Translations under genes and position numbers: made by a program
Assembly: GCA_947304405.1 (NCBI GenBank)
Contig: CAMZBB010000001.1
Span: 1-64,000, forward strand
Length of the DNA stretch: 64,000 nucleotides
Origin: an uncultured Clostridia bacterium
GTDB taxonomy: Bacteria > Bacillota > Clostridia > Saccharofermentanales > Saccharofermentanaceae
Direction: 5' to 3'
Notes under the pieces: generated by a model
The model's input: only the letters and a program-made list of their open reading frames with translations
Database searches by the model: none
Told to the model about the DNA's origin: nothing
Shown here: positions 35,164 through 43,151 of the stretch, one piece after another
Numbering within the stretch: position 1 is the first letter of the stretch
How the letters are laid out: the number at the start of each line of letters is the position of its first letter

Positions 35164-36747
35164 TTATCTCTTGAGGTAAGTGTTCAGCATCAGATAGACG
35201 ATAACCGCAAAGAATATACTGACCGTTTTAAGAAGCTTTTTCCTTATTATCAGCCTGGTGCGGCCATCAGTAGCGTCAAGCACTTTTCTGCGGATCTTGT
35301 ACTTCGTAGCAAGGATCATTATCAAAGGAACGAACGGAGTGAAGTATCTTCCCTGGATCCCGAAAATATTCCTTGAGTCAGTCGGTGTCGAACTCAGCAT
35401 CATCGCAGGCGTTATTACAAGCGCTAACACGATGGCGGTGATCATAAGTCTTTTCTCGTTAACCTTAAAACGCTTATCATCTTTCTCGAAGACCTGGAAA
35501 GCAAACATTATCACGATGAGAACCGCGATTATCACGTCAGGTATGACGAAGTCTCCCCAGCTCAGCATTCCGCCGGTAAGGCCCATGAATATTCCTTCCA
35601 GTTCGTAGACATATTCATATGCCGCCATGATGAGGAATGAAAGAGGATTCTGGAACGCAAACGCCGTTGTAAGGTTGCCTTCCTCTCCTCCAAGCTGGAA
35701 CAGTTCAACTCCATATGTGGCGATAACGTTAAAGATCAGGACAGAGAAAAGTCCGCAAGCCGTTATCAGGACCGGACCGATGAATGATCTGGCTTTCTTA
35801 CGCGAAGCTGACATGAATGCCAGCGGTATCAGAAGGAAGAAATAACCGCCTCCCTTTACGCCCGCCAGAATGAACGCCCATATCATGCTTCTTATGAGTT
35901 CTTTCGTGAAAAGACCTGAGCCTTTACCCTCCTGCTGTTTTTCAGAAGCGGCGTTCGCAAAGCAGCTTGCCACATAACACAATGCGCAGGACACGGCCAT
36001 TCCGTCATAAGAGAATGCGCCAGCTATGTGCAGCGATTCGGGAAGGAGCGCGGTAAATGCTATAGCGAACTTGCCTGAAGGCATAATCCTTATCGCGTGG
36101 AAACCTGCAATGATATAGAAAACATTCAGGAAAAGCCTCGAGATATAAAGCGCCGGGACCGTGCCGAGCCTTAAGATCCGGGCCAGTGTAAAACCCATGA
36201 CTTCAGGCAGATAGCAAAGGATCGAATAGAACTTCATCTTGTCTTCGTGCCTGACGATATCAACGAGCGTGTCATCCTTGATAAACCAAGATGAAGCCGT
36301 TATCAGAGACTGATATCCCTTTGTGCCCGGAGCAGCGACATCAGGCCAGTATTCATTCATGAACTTGAGGTCATCGGAACGGGCAAGCCATTCTCCTTTG
36401 CCCATGATGAGATTCGAAAGCCTGTAAACTGCAATGAAATGAGTCTTGTTGTCAACGAAACAGTTATGAGGAAACAAGATAAGGAAGATCGCGGACAAAG
36501 GTATCGCCGTAATGAGGAAGAATTCCGCCGCATCAGGTTCTTCAGTCTTTTTGAGCCATAGCGAGAATATCACCAGGTACACCGCCAGGACCGCCATGCA
36601 GGCGCCGCCTATGGCCTTGCCGCTATCGGTTGAGATCCACGGGAAAAGATAGACAAACAGGAAAAACAGAACGGCTATTATCCCGACCAGCGATAATACC
36701 CTGTTCAAAAGGCGTCTTGTCTTAAGTCTTGGTGCAAAGCTCTTCAT
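35164..36747 (-). CDS. DUF2142 family multi-spanning membrane protein
   Basis: 527 residues with about 12 hydrophobic helices. The pattern matches DUF2142: LFPHNCFVDNKTHFIAVYRL with a loop Asp/Glu region, then NPLSFLIMAAYEYV and RNIFGIQGRYFTPFVPLIMI near the C-terminus. The family shares topology with GT-C glycosyltransferases, so a role in transferring sugars from lipid carriers is plausible but not shown. It converges on tetR with 4 bases between stops and stands alone on its strand. Confidence 0.75.
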   Translation of the reverse strand: MKSFAPRLKTRRLLNRVLSLVGIIAVLFFLFVYLFPWISTDSGKAIGGACMAVLAVYLVIFSLWLKKTEEPDAAEFFLITAIPLSAIFLILFPHNCFVDNKTHFIAVYRLSNLIMGKGEWLARSDDLKFMNEYWPDVAAPGTKGYQSLITASSWFIKDDTLVDIVRHEDKMKFYSILCYLPEVMGFTLARILRLGTVPALYISRLFLNVFYIIAGFHAIRIMPSGKFAIAFTALLPESLHIAGAFSYDGMAVSCALCYVASCFANAASEKQQEGKGSGLFTKELIRSMIWAFILAGVKGGGYFFLLIPLAFMSASRKKARSFIGPVLITACGLFSVLIFNVIATYGVELFQLGGEEGNLTTAFAFQNPLSFLIMAAYEYVYELEGIFMGLTGGMLSWGDFVIPDVIIAVLIVIMFAFQVFEKDDKRFKVNEKRLMITAIVLALVITPAMMLSSTPTDSRNIFGIQGRYFTPFVPLIMILATKYKIRRKVLDATDGRTRLIIRKKLLKTVSIFFAVIVYLMLNTYLKR

Positions 36748-36809
36748 TTCAAAAGATTAACACAATAAACTCAGTTATTCCATTTTGAGATGAAGTAAGT
36801 TGAGGCGGC

Positions 36810-37952
36810 TTAAGAAAGCTTCATGTCTCCGTCTTTGATCCACTTGAGTTTTCTCATGATCTCGCTGAATACGAGCGAGAGGATTGCAGGAGCAATGATG
36901 CAGACGACCGCCATTCCGACCCATGCCATGGGAGAAAGCGTACCGGACTTTGTCATTGCGGAGAAGCATCCGATGGGGCCTACCATTCCGCAGGTTCCCA
37001 TTCCGGCTGAGACTCCGGTGCACTCAAGCTTGAATACGAGTGTGGATATAGGTCCTGTGATCGCGGCTGCGAGCGTTGCCGGGATCCAGATCTGAGGATG
37101 CTTAACGATATTGGGCATCTGGAGCATTGAAGTGCCAAGGCCCTGTGATACGATGCCGCCCCACTTGTTCTCCCTGTAGGAAGCAACGGCGAAGCCGATC
37201 ATCTGTGCGCAGCATCCTGCAAGTGCAGCACCGCCTGCGATACCCGTAATTCCAATGGAGGCGCAGATAGCCGCGCTGGAGATCGGGAGTGTCAGGATAA
37301 TGCCTACAACAACGGATACGATTATGCCCATGATGAACGGATGGAGCTGTGTAGCGTTATTGATGAACGTTCCAAGCCAGTTCATCGCAACAGCGATTGC
37401 AGGGCATGTAAGGTAAGCTACAAGGTAACCTGCTCCCAGAGAAACGATCGGGGTGACAAGGATATCAACCTTGGTCTCCTTGGAGATCATCTTGCCGATC
37501 TCAACTGCGAAGATAACGGCAACGAAAACGCCTAAAGGGCCTGCCGAAAACGCAGGATTCGGATTCTTGATATAGATAGCGGTCTTATCGAAGATGTATC
37601 CGGGATAACCGTTTGCGAAAGCGCCGACACAGGCAGCGCACGCAGTAACAAGCATTGGTGCTTTAAGTGCCGCTGCTATACCGACCGCGATAGCCGCACC
37701 GGTAACGGGTGAGTTTGCACTGGTTATGTATCCTACGACGTGCATGAAGTGGGCAAGTCTCTGAAAGAATGCCACATCGATCATCTCGATATAGTTGGCA
37801 GCAGTCGAAAGGATCGTGCCGACAAGGAGCGAAGCGAAAAGGCCCTGGGCCATGCCGCTCATCGCATCAACGAAATATGTTTTCGCCGAGAAGTTGATAT
37901 CCTTCTTCTTCAGGAATTCCTTAAAAGTGAGTTTCTCTTTTTTCTTACCCAT
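36810..37952 (-). CDS. PTS IIC-like sugar permease (PTS_EIIC_2 type)
   Basis: 380 residues, about 10 hydrophobic segments. Sequence features such as FVDAMSGMAQGLFASLLVGTIL, SPVTGAAIAVGIAAAL and GTSMLQMPNIVKHPQIWIPATLAA match the PTS_EIIC_2 family of membrane proteins. A basic, cytoplasmic N-terminus (GKKKEKLTFKEFLKKKDINF) precedes the first helix. No IIA, IIB, HPr or sugar enzyme gene lies nearby, so PTS coupling is uncertain and the substrate is unknown. GGAGGGG sits 6 bases before the ATG. Confidence 0.8.
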   Translation of the reverse strand: MGKKKEKLTFKEFLKKKDINFSAKTYFVDAMSGMAQGLFASLLVGTILSTAANYIEMIDVAFFQRLAHFMHVVGYITSANSPVTGAAIAVGIAAALKAPMLVTACAACVGAFANGYPGYIFDKTAIYIKNPNPAFSAGPLGVFVAVIFAVEIGKMISKETKVDILVTPIVSLGAGYLVAYLTCPAIAVAMNWLGTFINNATQLHPFIMGIIVSVVVGIILTLPISSAAICASIGITGIAGGAALAGCCAQMIGFAVASYRENKWGGIVSQGLGTSMLQMPNIVKHPQIWIPATLAAAITGPISTLVFKLECTGVSAGMGTCGMVGPIGCFSAMTKSGTLSPMAWVGMAVVCIIAPAILSLVFSEIMRKLKWIKDGDMKLS

Positions 37953-38089
37953 TTTCGTCCCCTCCGCTTTTATAGCAATTCAGATTTTATTAAATCGTGA
38001 TATCAACTTCAATGTGATAATCGTTTAAATATATAGGCCCGCAACCTCTTTTTTCTGTATTTTTTGTATCCGTTGAAATTATATAATTG

Positions 38090-38117
38090 TTGCAATTATT
38101 TTCAAATGGTGTAAAAT
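38090..38117 (+). promoter_or_regulatory. Candidate promoter of the small membrane protein gene
   Basis: TTGCAA (38090-38095) and TAAAAT (38112-38117), 16-base spacer, about 28 bases before the start codon. Confidence 0.35.
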
Positions 38118-38144
38118 TACACTATAAATGTCAGGAGGCGCAAA

Positions 38145-38537
38145 ATGTCCGGAAAAAGATCACCGGCCCGCAAAGCCGTAAAGATAATCATCCTTGTTAT
38201 TGCTTCATTGATCGTATTTGCCATACTGATAATCGGCGGATTGGTGATCCGTGAGACAACTCCTCACACGATGCACTTCAACAAAGTCCGGCTTGTCTCA
38301 AATAACAAGTTTGACGGTCGTTATCTTTATCACGGAAGCAACAACAGAGGAAAAGTCTTCATCCTCCGGACAGAAACAGATTTCCGCGGAAAATTAAGCA
38401 CCATTGACGACAATGAATATGATTTCGGCGAACAGGATCTGACGGTCAGGGCAACCGGGATCGAAATGTTCAGAGAAGACTTGAGCGGGATATTTATATC
38501 CTATCCGACCATAGTTTACGAATACGTCAGCGAATAA
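38145..38537 (+). CDS. Small membrane-anchored protein, unknown
   Basis: 130 residues; AGGAGG is 7 bases before the ATG. A basic N-terminus (SGKRSPARKAVK) and one transmembrane helix (about 12-35) are followed by a soluble beta-rich part with HTMHFNKVRLVSNNKFDGRYLYHGSN and KVFILRTETDFRGKLSTIDD. I do not recognise a family. It is alone on its strand between the PTS-like gene (divergent) and the ABC ATPase gene, whose end it overlaps by 11 bases tail to tail. Confidence 0.65.
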   Translation: MSGKRSPARKAVKIIILVIASLIVFAILIIGGLVIRETTPHTMHFNKVRLVSNNKFDGRYLYHGSNNRGKVFILRTETDFRGKLSTIDDNEYDFGEQDLTVRATGIEMFREDLSGIFISYPTIVYEYVSE

Positions 38538-39306
38538 TGACCTGGTTTTCGATATAACCCGCGACGTCAAAATCGTAAACGGATTCAAGACATTCGGGAG
38601 TTATGACTTCCGAACTTTTCCCATCCGCAACGATCTTTCCGTTCTTGAGGAATACCGTCCTGTTGCAGACGCTCCTCGCCTGAGCAAGGTCGTGGAAAAC
38701 TGCCACTACAGTATTTCTGACATCTCCATAAGGAGTAGATGTCTTGCCTTGCGCCCACTTGCAAAGATAATCACAAAGCTCTGCTCTGTATTTTATGTCG
38801 AGATTGCTTCCGGGCTCGTCAAGGAACAGGAAAGGCGTTCCCTGTGCGAAAGTCCTTGCAAGAAGTACGCGCTGAAGCTGTCCTCCCGACAGTTCGTTTA
38901 AGAGCCTGTCCCTGTATTCATATACGCCGCACGTCTCCATCGCAGACTTTGCAGCCTCTTTGTCCTCCTGATCGAAGTTTCCGAAAAGGCTTTTCGATCC
39001 GGCAAACCTGCCGAGAAGGACAGTCTGGTAAGCAGTATACTGAAAATACGTCTCGCCGGTCTGCGGCATGAGCGCAATAAGCCTTGCTATGTTCCTGCGC
39101 TTCATTTTCGAGATGTTCTGATCCGAGACGGTAACGCAGCCCTCACATTCCATAAGGCCTGACATGACGCGCAGGAGCGTAGTCTTGCCCGATCCATTGC
39201 GGCCTCCGATGAAGACCGTTTCTCCCTCACCTATCGTGAGGTTAACGTCTTTGAGGACTTCGTTGTTTCCATAGGAAGCGGATACGTTCTTTAGGATCAG
39301 TTCCAT
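38527..39306 (-). CDS. ABC transporter ATPase of metallochelate/cobalamin type
   Basis: 259 residues. Walker A GGRNGSGKTT (about 34-43), Q-loop MPQTGETYF, signature LSGGQLQRV, Walker B FLFLDEPGSNLD and an H-loop in VFHDLAQARSV. The overall form is that of FecE/BtuD ATPases for vitamin B12, haem or siderophores. The ATG overlaps the permease stop by one base, so the importer genes are coupled. Cobalamin is favoured as substrate because the operon is divergent from metF-metH, which needs B12. Fe-siderophore or haem remain possible. Confidence 0.9.
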   Translation of the reverse strand: MELILKNVSASYGNNEVLKDVNLTIGEGETVFIGGRNGSGKTTLLRVMSGLMECEGCVTVSDQNISKMKRRNIARLIALMPQTGETYFQYTAYQTVLLGRFAGSKSLFGNFDQEDKEAAKSAMETCGVYEYRDRLLNELSGGQLQRVLLARTFAQGTPFLFLDEPGSNLDIKYRAELCDYLCKWAQGKTSTPYGDVRNTVVAVFHDLAQARSVCNRTVFLKNGKIVADGKSSEVITPECLESVYDFDVAGYIENQVIIR

Positions 39307-40379
39307 CAGGCACTCCTCCTTCCTTTCGCAAAAAACACATACGCAAAGAAAGGCGCGCCGACAAGTGCGGTAACTGCGCCTACGGGGATCTCTCTCGGAG
39401 AAAGGACAGTTCTTGCCGCAAGATCGCAGAGCGCCATAAACGCACCGCCGTATATGAAAGACATGGGGATAACGATCTTATGAGAAGGTCCGAATATCCT
39501 TCTTACGATATGGGGCGCCGCAAGATCGATAAAACCTATGACACCCGCAAACGCAACGGAAACACCGGTCAGAAGTGACGAGACAAGGATCGCTGCTATC
39601 TTGGTCTTTTTGACGTCAACTCCCATCGAACTCGCCTGAAGCTCGCCAAAAGTAAGGATGTCGAGCCTGCCCGAAAGCATCAGGAGGATGACAAGACCGG
39701 CAGCCCCGACAGCGGCAAGGATCGCGCAGTGCATCCAGTTTCTTGCAGAAAACGAGCCGGTCATCCAAAGCCAGAGCTGCTTGCTCCGGTCACCGTAGAA
39801 GGTCATCATGAGGTTCATAATACCCGTAACGAAAAGGGACAGGATCATGCCGATAAGGACTATGGTCTGATTGGAAACATTCCTGTCTATCCTTGATGCC
39901 AGAAGAATAGCAATCGCTACGGTTGCGAGCCCGAACACAAATCCGGCGGCAGGAAGCATGAAGCCTGAAAGGACAGGTATCGTTATTCCGCAAAGAAGAA
40001 CGAAAGCCGCTCCCAATGAAGCTCCGGATGAGACCCCCAATGTATAGGAAGATGCCAGAGGATTCTGCAGGACTGCCTGCATGACCGCACCGCTTACGGA
40101 AAGACAGCCTCCGACCAGAAATGCAGTGATCGCGCGGGGCATCCTTATCGACCAGAAGATGGAATCGGACATAGGATCCACTTCAGCAGGCAACGGACTG
40201 CCCGTAATGTGGCTCTTGATTATCTTGAGCAGATCTGAAACCGAAATATATACGCTGCCCGATCTTATCGCGGCAAGCAATATAAACAGGCAGGCCGCCA
40301 GAGATAGCGCGATGCCAATCCCTGCGGCCTGTCTTTTTTTGGTTCTCTTTCTGATTTCAGGTACTGCCTGATTATCCAT
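39306..40379 (-). CDS. FecCD/BtuC family ABC permease
   Basis: 357 residues, about 9-10 transmembrane helices. Family motifs are FWSIRMPRAITAFLVGGCLSVSGAVMQ (in part, RMPRAITAFLVGGCLSVSG), NPLASSYTLGVSSGASLGAA, and the ATPase-contact and C-terminal GFIDLAAPHIVRRIFGPSH. It is the membrane subunit of the importer whose binding protein lies 13 bases upstream and whose ATPase follows. A basic N-terminal extension (RKRTKKRQ) precedes helix 1. Confidence 0.92.
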   Translation of the reverse strand: MDNQAVPEIRKRTKKRQAAGIGIALSLAACLFILLAAIRSGSVYISVSDLLKIIKSHITGSPLPAEVDPMSDSIFWSIRMPRAITAFLVGGCLSVSGAVMQAVLQNPLASSYTLGVSSGASLGAAFVLLCGITIPVLSGFMLPAAGFVFGLATVAIAILLASRIDRNVSNQTIVLIGMILSLFVTGIMNLMMTFYGDRSKQLWLWMTGSFSARNWMHCAILAAVGAAGLVILLMLSGRLDILTFGELQASSMGVDVKKTKIAAILVSSLLTGVSVAFAGVIGFIDLAAPHIVRRIFGPSHKIVIPMSFIYGGAFMALCDLAARTVLSPREIPVGAVTALVGAPFFAYVFFAKGRRSA

Positions 40380-40392
40380 CTGTCACTTCAAG

Positions 40393-41505
40393 TCATGCAG
40401 CAGACTTGCTCTCCTTGGTACCTGTTAAGTCCTTGATCTTATCGACGGCATCCTTAAGCGACTTTTCAAGTGACTTGGACATCTCAGTGAAAATGTCCGG
40501 ATAGATGTCCTTGAGCCACTCCATAGCAGCATCAACAACGTGATTGTTCGGCTGCATGCTCAGATTCGGATCGACCTTATAGACTGCGTTGTTCTTGACT
40601 GCTTTGACGTTCTCCCAACCCTTGAGAGTCTTGATATCCTTGACAGGATCCTCAACATAATCAACTGTTGTAAGGATAACGTCAGGATTCATGGCAATGG
40701 CATCTTCCACTGAAATGGAAACCCAGCCCTGCTGTTTGCCGCAAGCGTTTTTCGCACCGCAGATGGTAAGCATCTCGTCAAGATATGTGCCCTGACCGAA
40801 AGAATAGATCGTGGGAGCCTCAGACGTCGGGATGCTCATCATGAAAAGAACGGTCTTGCGCTTTTCTTCAGATACGGTTCCGGAAGCTGTGGAAATAAGT
40901 TTAAAAGAAGCATTCATTGCAGTTGCGAGAGCAGTAGCCTCAATTCCCTTTCCCGTGCAGTTGCCTATAAACTTGATATCCTCTTCAATGGCCGAAATGG
41001 AAGCAGAAGACGGAATGTCCGCAACACAGATTCCTGCATCGATGAGGGATTTGAAAGGCGAAGATCCGCCCACGGAACTCATTCCCGAAGTAAAGACTAT
41101 GTCGGGCTTAAGAGCGGCAATCGCTTCGTTGTCGGGGTTCATCATGTCAAATGACTTGACTCCCGAAGGCAGGTATTCCTTGTAAGAAAGCGAGTTGGTG
41201 TCAACTGCAACGATCTTGAGCGCAAGGCCGAGGTCGATGAGGACTCTGGTCGTCGAAGGCGCAAGCGATACTATTGATTTGACTTCTGAAGGCACTTTTA
41301 TCTCATTGCCGGCACGGTCAGCTGTCGGAACGGTTCCGCCGCCTGTGATCTCCTTGACTATGTCTTTCTCGACAGACTCAAGGCCGCTGACATCGGTATT
41401 CTTGGCAAGATCTTTGATCTGCTGAGCCCTTTCGGCGCTGCAAGCCGTAAGACCGGTGAGCGCCATGGCGCCACAGATCAAAGCAGAAACTATCTTATTT
41501 CTCAT
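40393..41505 (-). CDS. BtuF/FhuD-type substrate-binding lipoprotein
   Basis: 370 residues. The lipoprotein signal ends LTAC with Cys22. The periplasmic-binding class III fold is shown by VPSEVKSIVSLAPSTTRVLIDLGL, then NEAIAALKPDIVFTSG and AMNPDVILTT. It should capture the chelate outside the cell for the FecCD permease and BtuD-like ATPase downstream. The divergent metF-metH operon favours cobalamin. Only 107 bases separate it from metF, too little for a cobalamin riboswitch, and none was seen. Confidence 0.9.
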   Translation of the reverse strand: MRNKIVSALICGAMALTGLTACSAERAQQIKDLAKNTDVSGLESVEKDIVKEITGGGTVPTADRAGNEIKVPSEVKSIVSLAPSTTRVLIDLGLALKIVAVDTNSLSYKEYLPSGVKSFDMMNPDNEAIAALKPDIVFTSGMSSVGGSSPFKSLIDAGICVADIPSSASISAIEEDIKFIGNCTGKGIEATALATAMNASFKLISTASGTVSEEKRKTVLFMMSIPTSEAPTIYSFGQGTYLDEMLTICGAKNACGKQQGWVSISVEDAIAMNPDVILTTVDYVEDPVKDIKTLKGWENVKAVKNNAVYKVDPNLSMQPNNHVVDAAMEWLKDIYPDIFTEMSKSLEKSLKDAVDKIKDLTGTKESKSAA

Positions 41506-41612
41506 GTTTTTTCTCCTTATCCTAGAAAATCACCGCAATTATAATACATATCGTCTTTTTGAGGTATACTTTAAAAGTTATCAATAAATCACCGTTCAAG
41601 AGGCAACTATCT

Positions 41613-42476
41613 ATGAAGATTACCGATATATTGAAAGACCCCAAGCCCACGATCTCTTTCGAGGTCTTCCCTCCGAAGCAGGAAGCAGGTCTTGAGACCG
41701 TAAAGGCTGCTGCAGGAGCAATTGCTGCCATGGGGCCCTCATTCATGTCCGTAACGTACGGTGCGGGCGGTTCGACCAGCAAGCTTACGATCGAAGTGGC
41801 TTCTGACATCAAGAATCTTCATAACGTTCCGGTCATGCCTCATCTGACCTGCGTCGCTTCCACCAAGGAACACGTCAGGAACATGATCTCACAGATTCAT
41901 GAAAACAACATAGACAACGTAATGGCATTGAGGGGCGATCTGCCTAAGGACGGCATCATCTGCAATGACTATAAGCATGCATCTGATCTTATCGCCGACA
42001 TCAGATCATTCGACAAAGAGATATGCATCGGCGGCGCATGCTATCCCGAAGGACATATCGAGTGCGAACACAAGGCGAATGACATTAACTATCTCAAACT
42101 CAAAGTCGATGCGGGTTGTGATTTTCTTACCACCCAGATGTTCTTCGACAACAACATCTTCTACAACTTCCTGTACCGCATCAAGGACAAGGGGATCAAC
42201 GTTCCTGTCCTCCCCGGCATCATGCCTGTTACGACAGCAAAGCAGCTTTCACGTTCCGTTGCCCTTTCCGGCACAAACGTTCCCGAAAGATTCAGGGCGA
42301 TCGTTGACCGTTTCGGTGATGATCCAATATCCATGCGTCAGGCAGGCATCGTCTATGCCGCAGAGCAGATAATCGATCTTATTGCAAACGGCGTGACGCA
42401 TATCCACGTATATTCAATGAACAAGCCCGATGTCGCAAAAGAGATTCTCAAAATGTTAAGCGGCATCATCGGTTAA
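41613..42476 (+). CDS. metF: 5,10-methylenetetrahydrofolate reductase
   Basis: 287 residues from the ATG at 41613, preceded by AAGAGGC; the open frame extends 5' but lacks a site. It reduces methylene-THF to methyl-THF, the methyl donor of MetH. Motifs: PTISFEVFPPKQEAG, FMSVTYGAGGSTS, ALRGDLPKDG, CIGGACYPEGHIEC, DFLTTQMFFDN, VPVLPGIMPV and the C-terminal HIHVYSMNKPDV. It heads a three-gene operon with the reactivation protein (9 bases on) and metH. Confidence 0.95.
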   Translation: MKITDILKDPKPTISFEVFPPKQEAGLETVKAAAGAIAAMGPSFMSVTYGAGGSTSKLTIEVASDIKNLHNVPVMPHLTCVASTKEHVRNMISQIHENNIDNVMALRGDLPKDGIICNDYKHASDLIADIRSFDKEICIGGACYPEGHIECEHKANDINYLKLKVDAGCDFLTTQMFFDNNIFYNFLYRIKDKGINVPVLPGIMPVTTAKQLSRSVALSGTNVPERFRAIVDRFGDDPISMRQAGIVYAAEQIIDLIANGVTHIHVYSMNKPDVAKEILKMLSGIIG

Positions 42477-42485
42477 GAGGTTAAG

Positions 42486-43148
42486 ATGCCTTTAGAAGTA
42501 ACGATCCCCGAAAATGAAGTCAGACGCTACATGGGCTTTAGAGGTCCTGTCGAAGGATCACCCGAGACGGATGCCATGATAAAAAAAGCGATAGCATCCC
42601 TCGAAAAGGATTGTTCCCCCAGATACGTTTCCAAAGCATTTCCCGTAACCGTTGATGGTTACAAGGTGGAATTTGCTGATGTCGTAATCGAGAGCCGGGC
42701 TCTTGCCAGAAATCTGGCCGGCTGCACGGAATGCGTTCTTTTCGCTGCGACTGCAGGTCCTTCCTGCGACATGCTCGTTAAGCGCGCTGCCGTTACGTCT
42801 TCAGCGTATGCTTCCTGCTGTCAGGCGGCAGGAGCAGCTGCAATAGAAGCTTACTGCGACATGATCAATGATAAGATCAGGAATGAATATGAAGCGAAAG
42901 GCCTTTTCGCACGCCCGCGGTTCTCACCCGGCTACGGAGATCTTGCGCTCGCTCACCAAAAGGACTGGTTCAGGCTCCTTGACATTACAAAGAACACCGG
43001 AGTGGAACTTACTGATTCGCTCCTCATGGTGCCGACCAAATCGGTCACTGCGGTCATCGGGCTCTCGCCCAACAGACTCCCCTGCGTCAAGCAGGGATGT
43101 GAAGCCTGCACCATGGCTTCCACATGCGCTTTTTCGAGAAAGGGATAA
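42486..43148 (+). CDS. Stand-alone methionine synthase reactivation-domain protein
   Basis: 220 residues resembling the C-terminal activation module of B12-dependent MetH, here as its own gene. SAM-binding and closing motifs are seen in RFSPGYGDLALAHQKDW and TDSLLMVPTKSVTAVIGL, and a Cys-rich tail (CVKQGCEACTMASTCAF) is typical of the split form and may bind metal. It sits between metF and a metH that lacks this domain, with 3 bases to metH. Its job should be reductive methylation of inactive cob(II)alamin in MetH. Confidence 0.92.
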   Translation: MPLEVTIPENEVRRYMGFRGPVEGSPETDAMIKKAIASLEKDCSPRYVSKAFPVTVDGYKVEFADVVIESRALARNLAGCTECVLFAATAGPSCDMLVKRAAVTSSAYASCCQAAGAAAIEAYCDMINDKIRNEYEAKGLFARPRFSPGYGDLALAHQKDWFRLLDITKNTGVELTDSLLMVPTKSVTAVIGLSPNRLPCVKQGCEACTMASTCAFSRKG

Positions 43149-43151
43149 AGA

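Noticed and set aside
41506..41612. Cobalamin or SAM riboswitch between the importer and metF
   Set aside because: Only 107 bases, no B12-box or S-box motifs on either strand.
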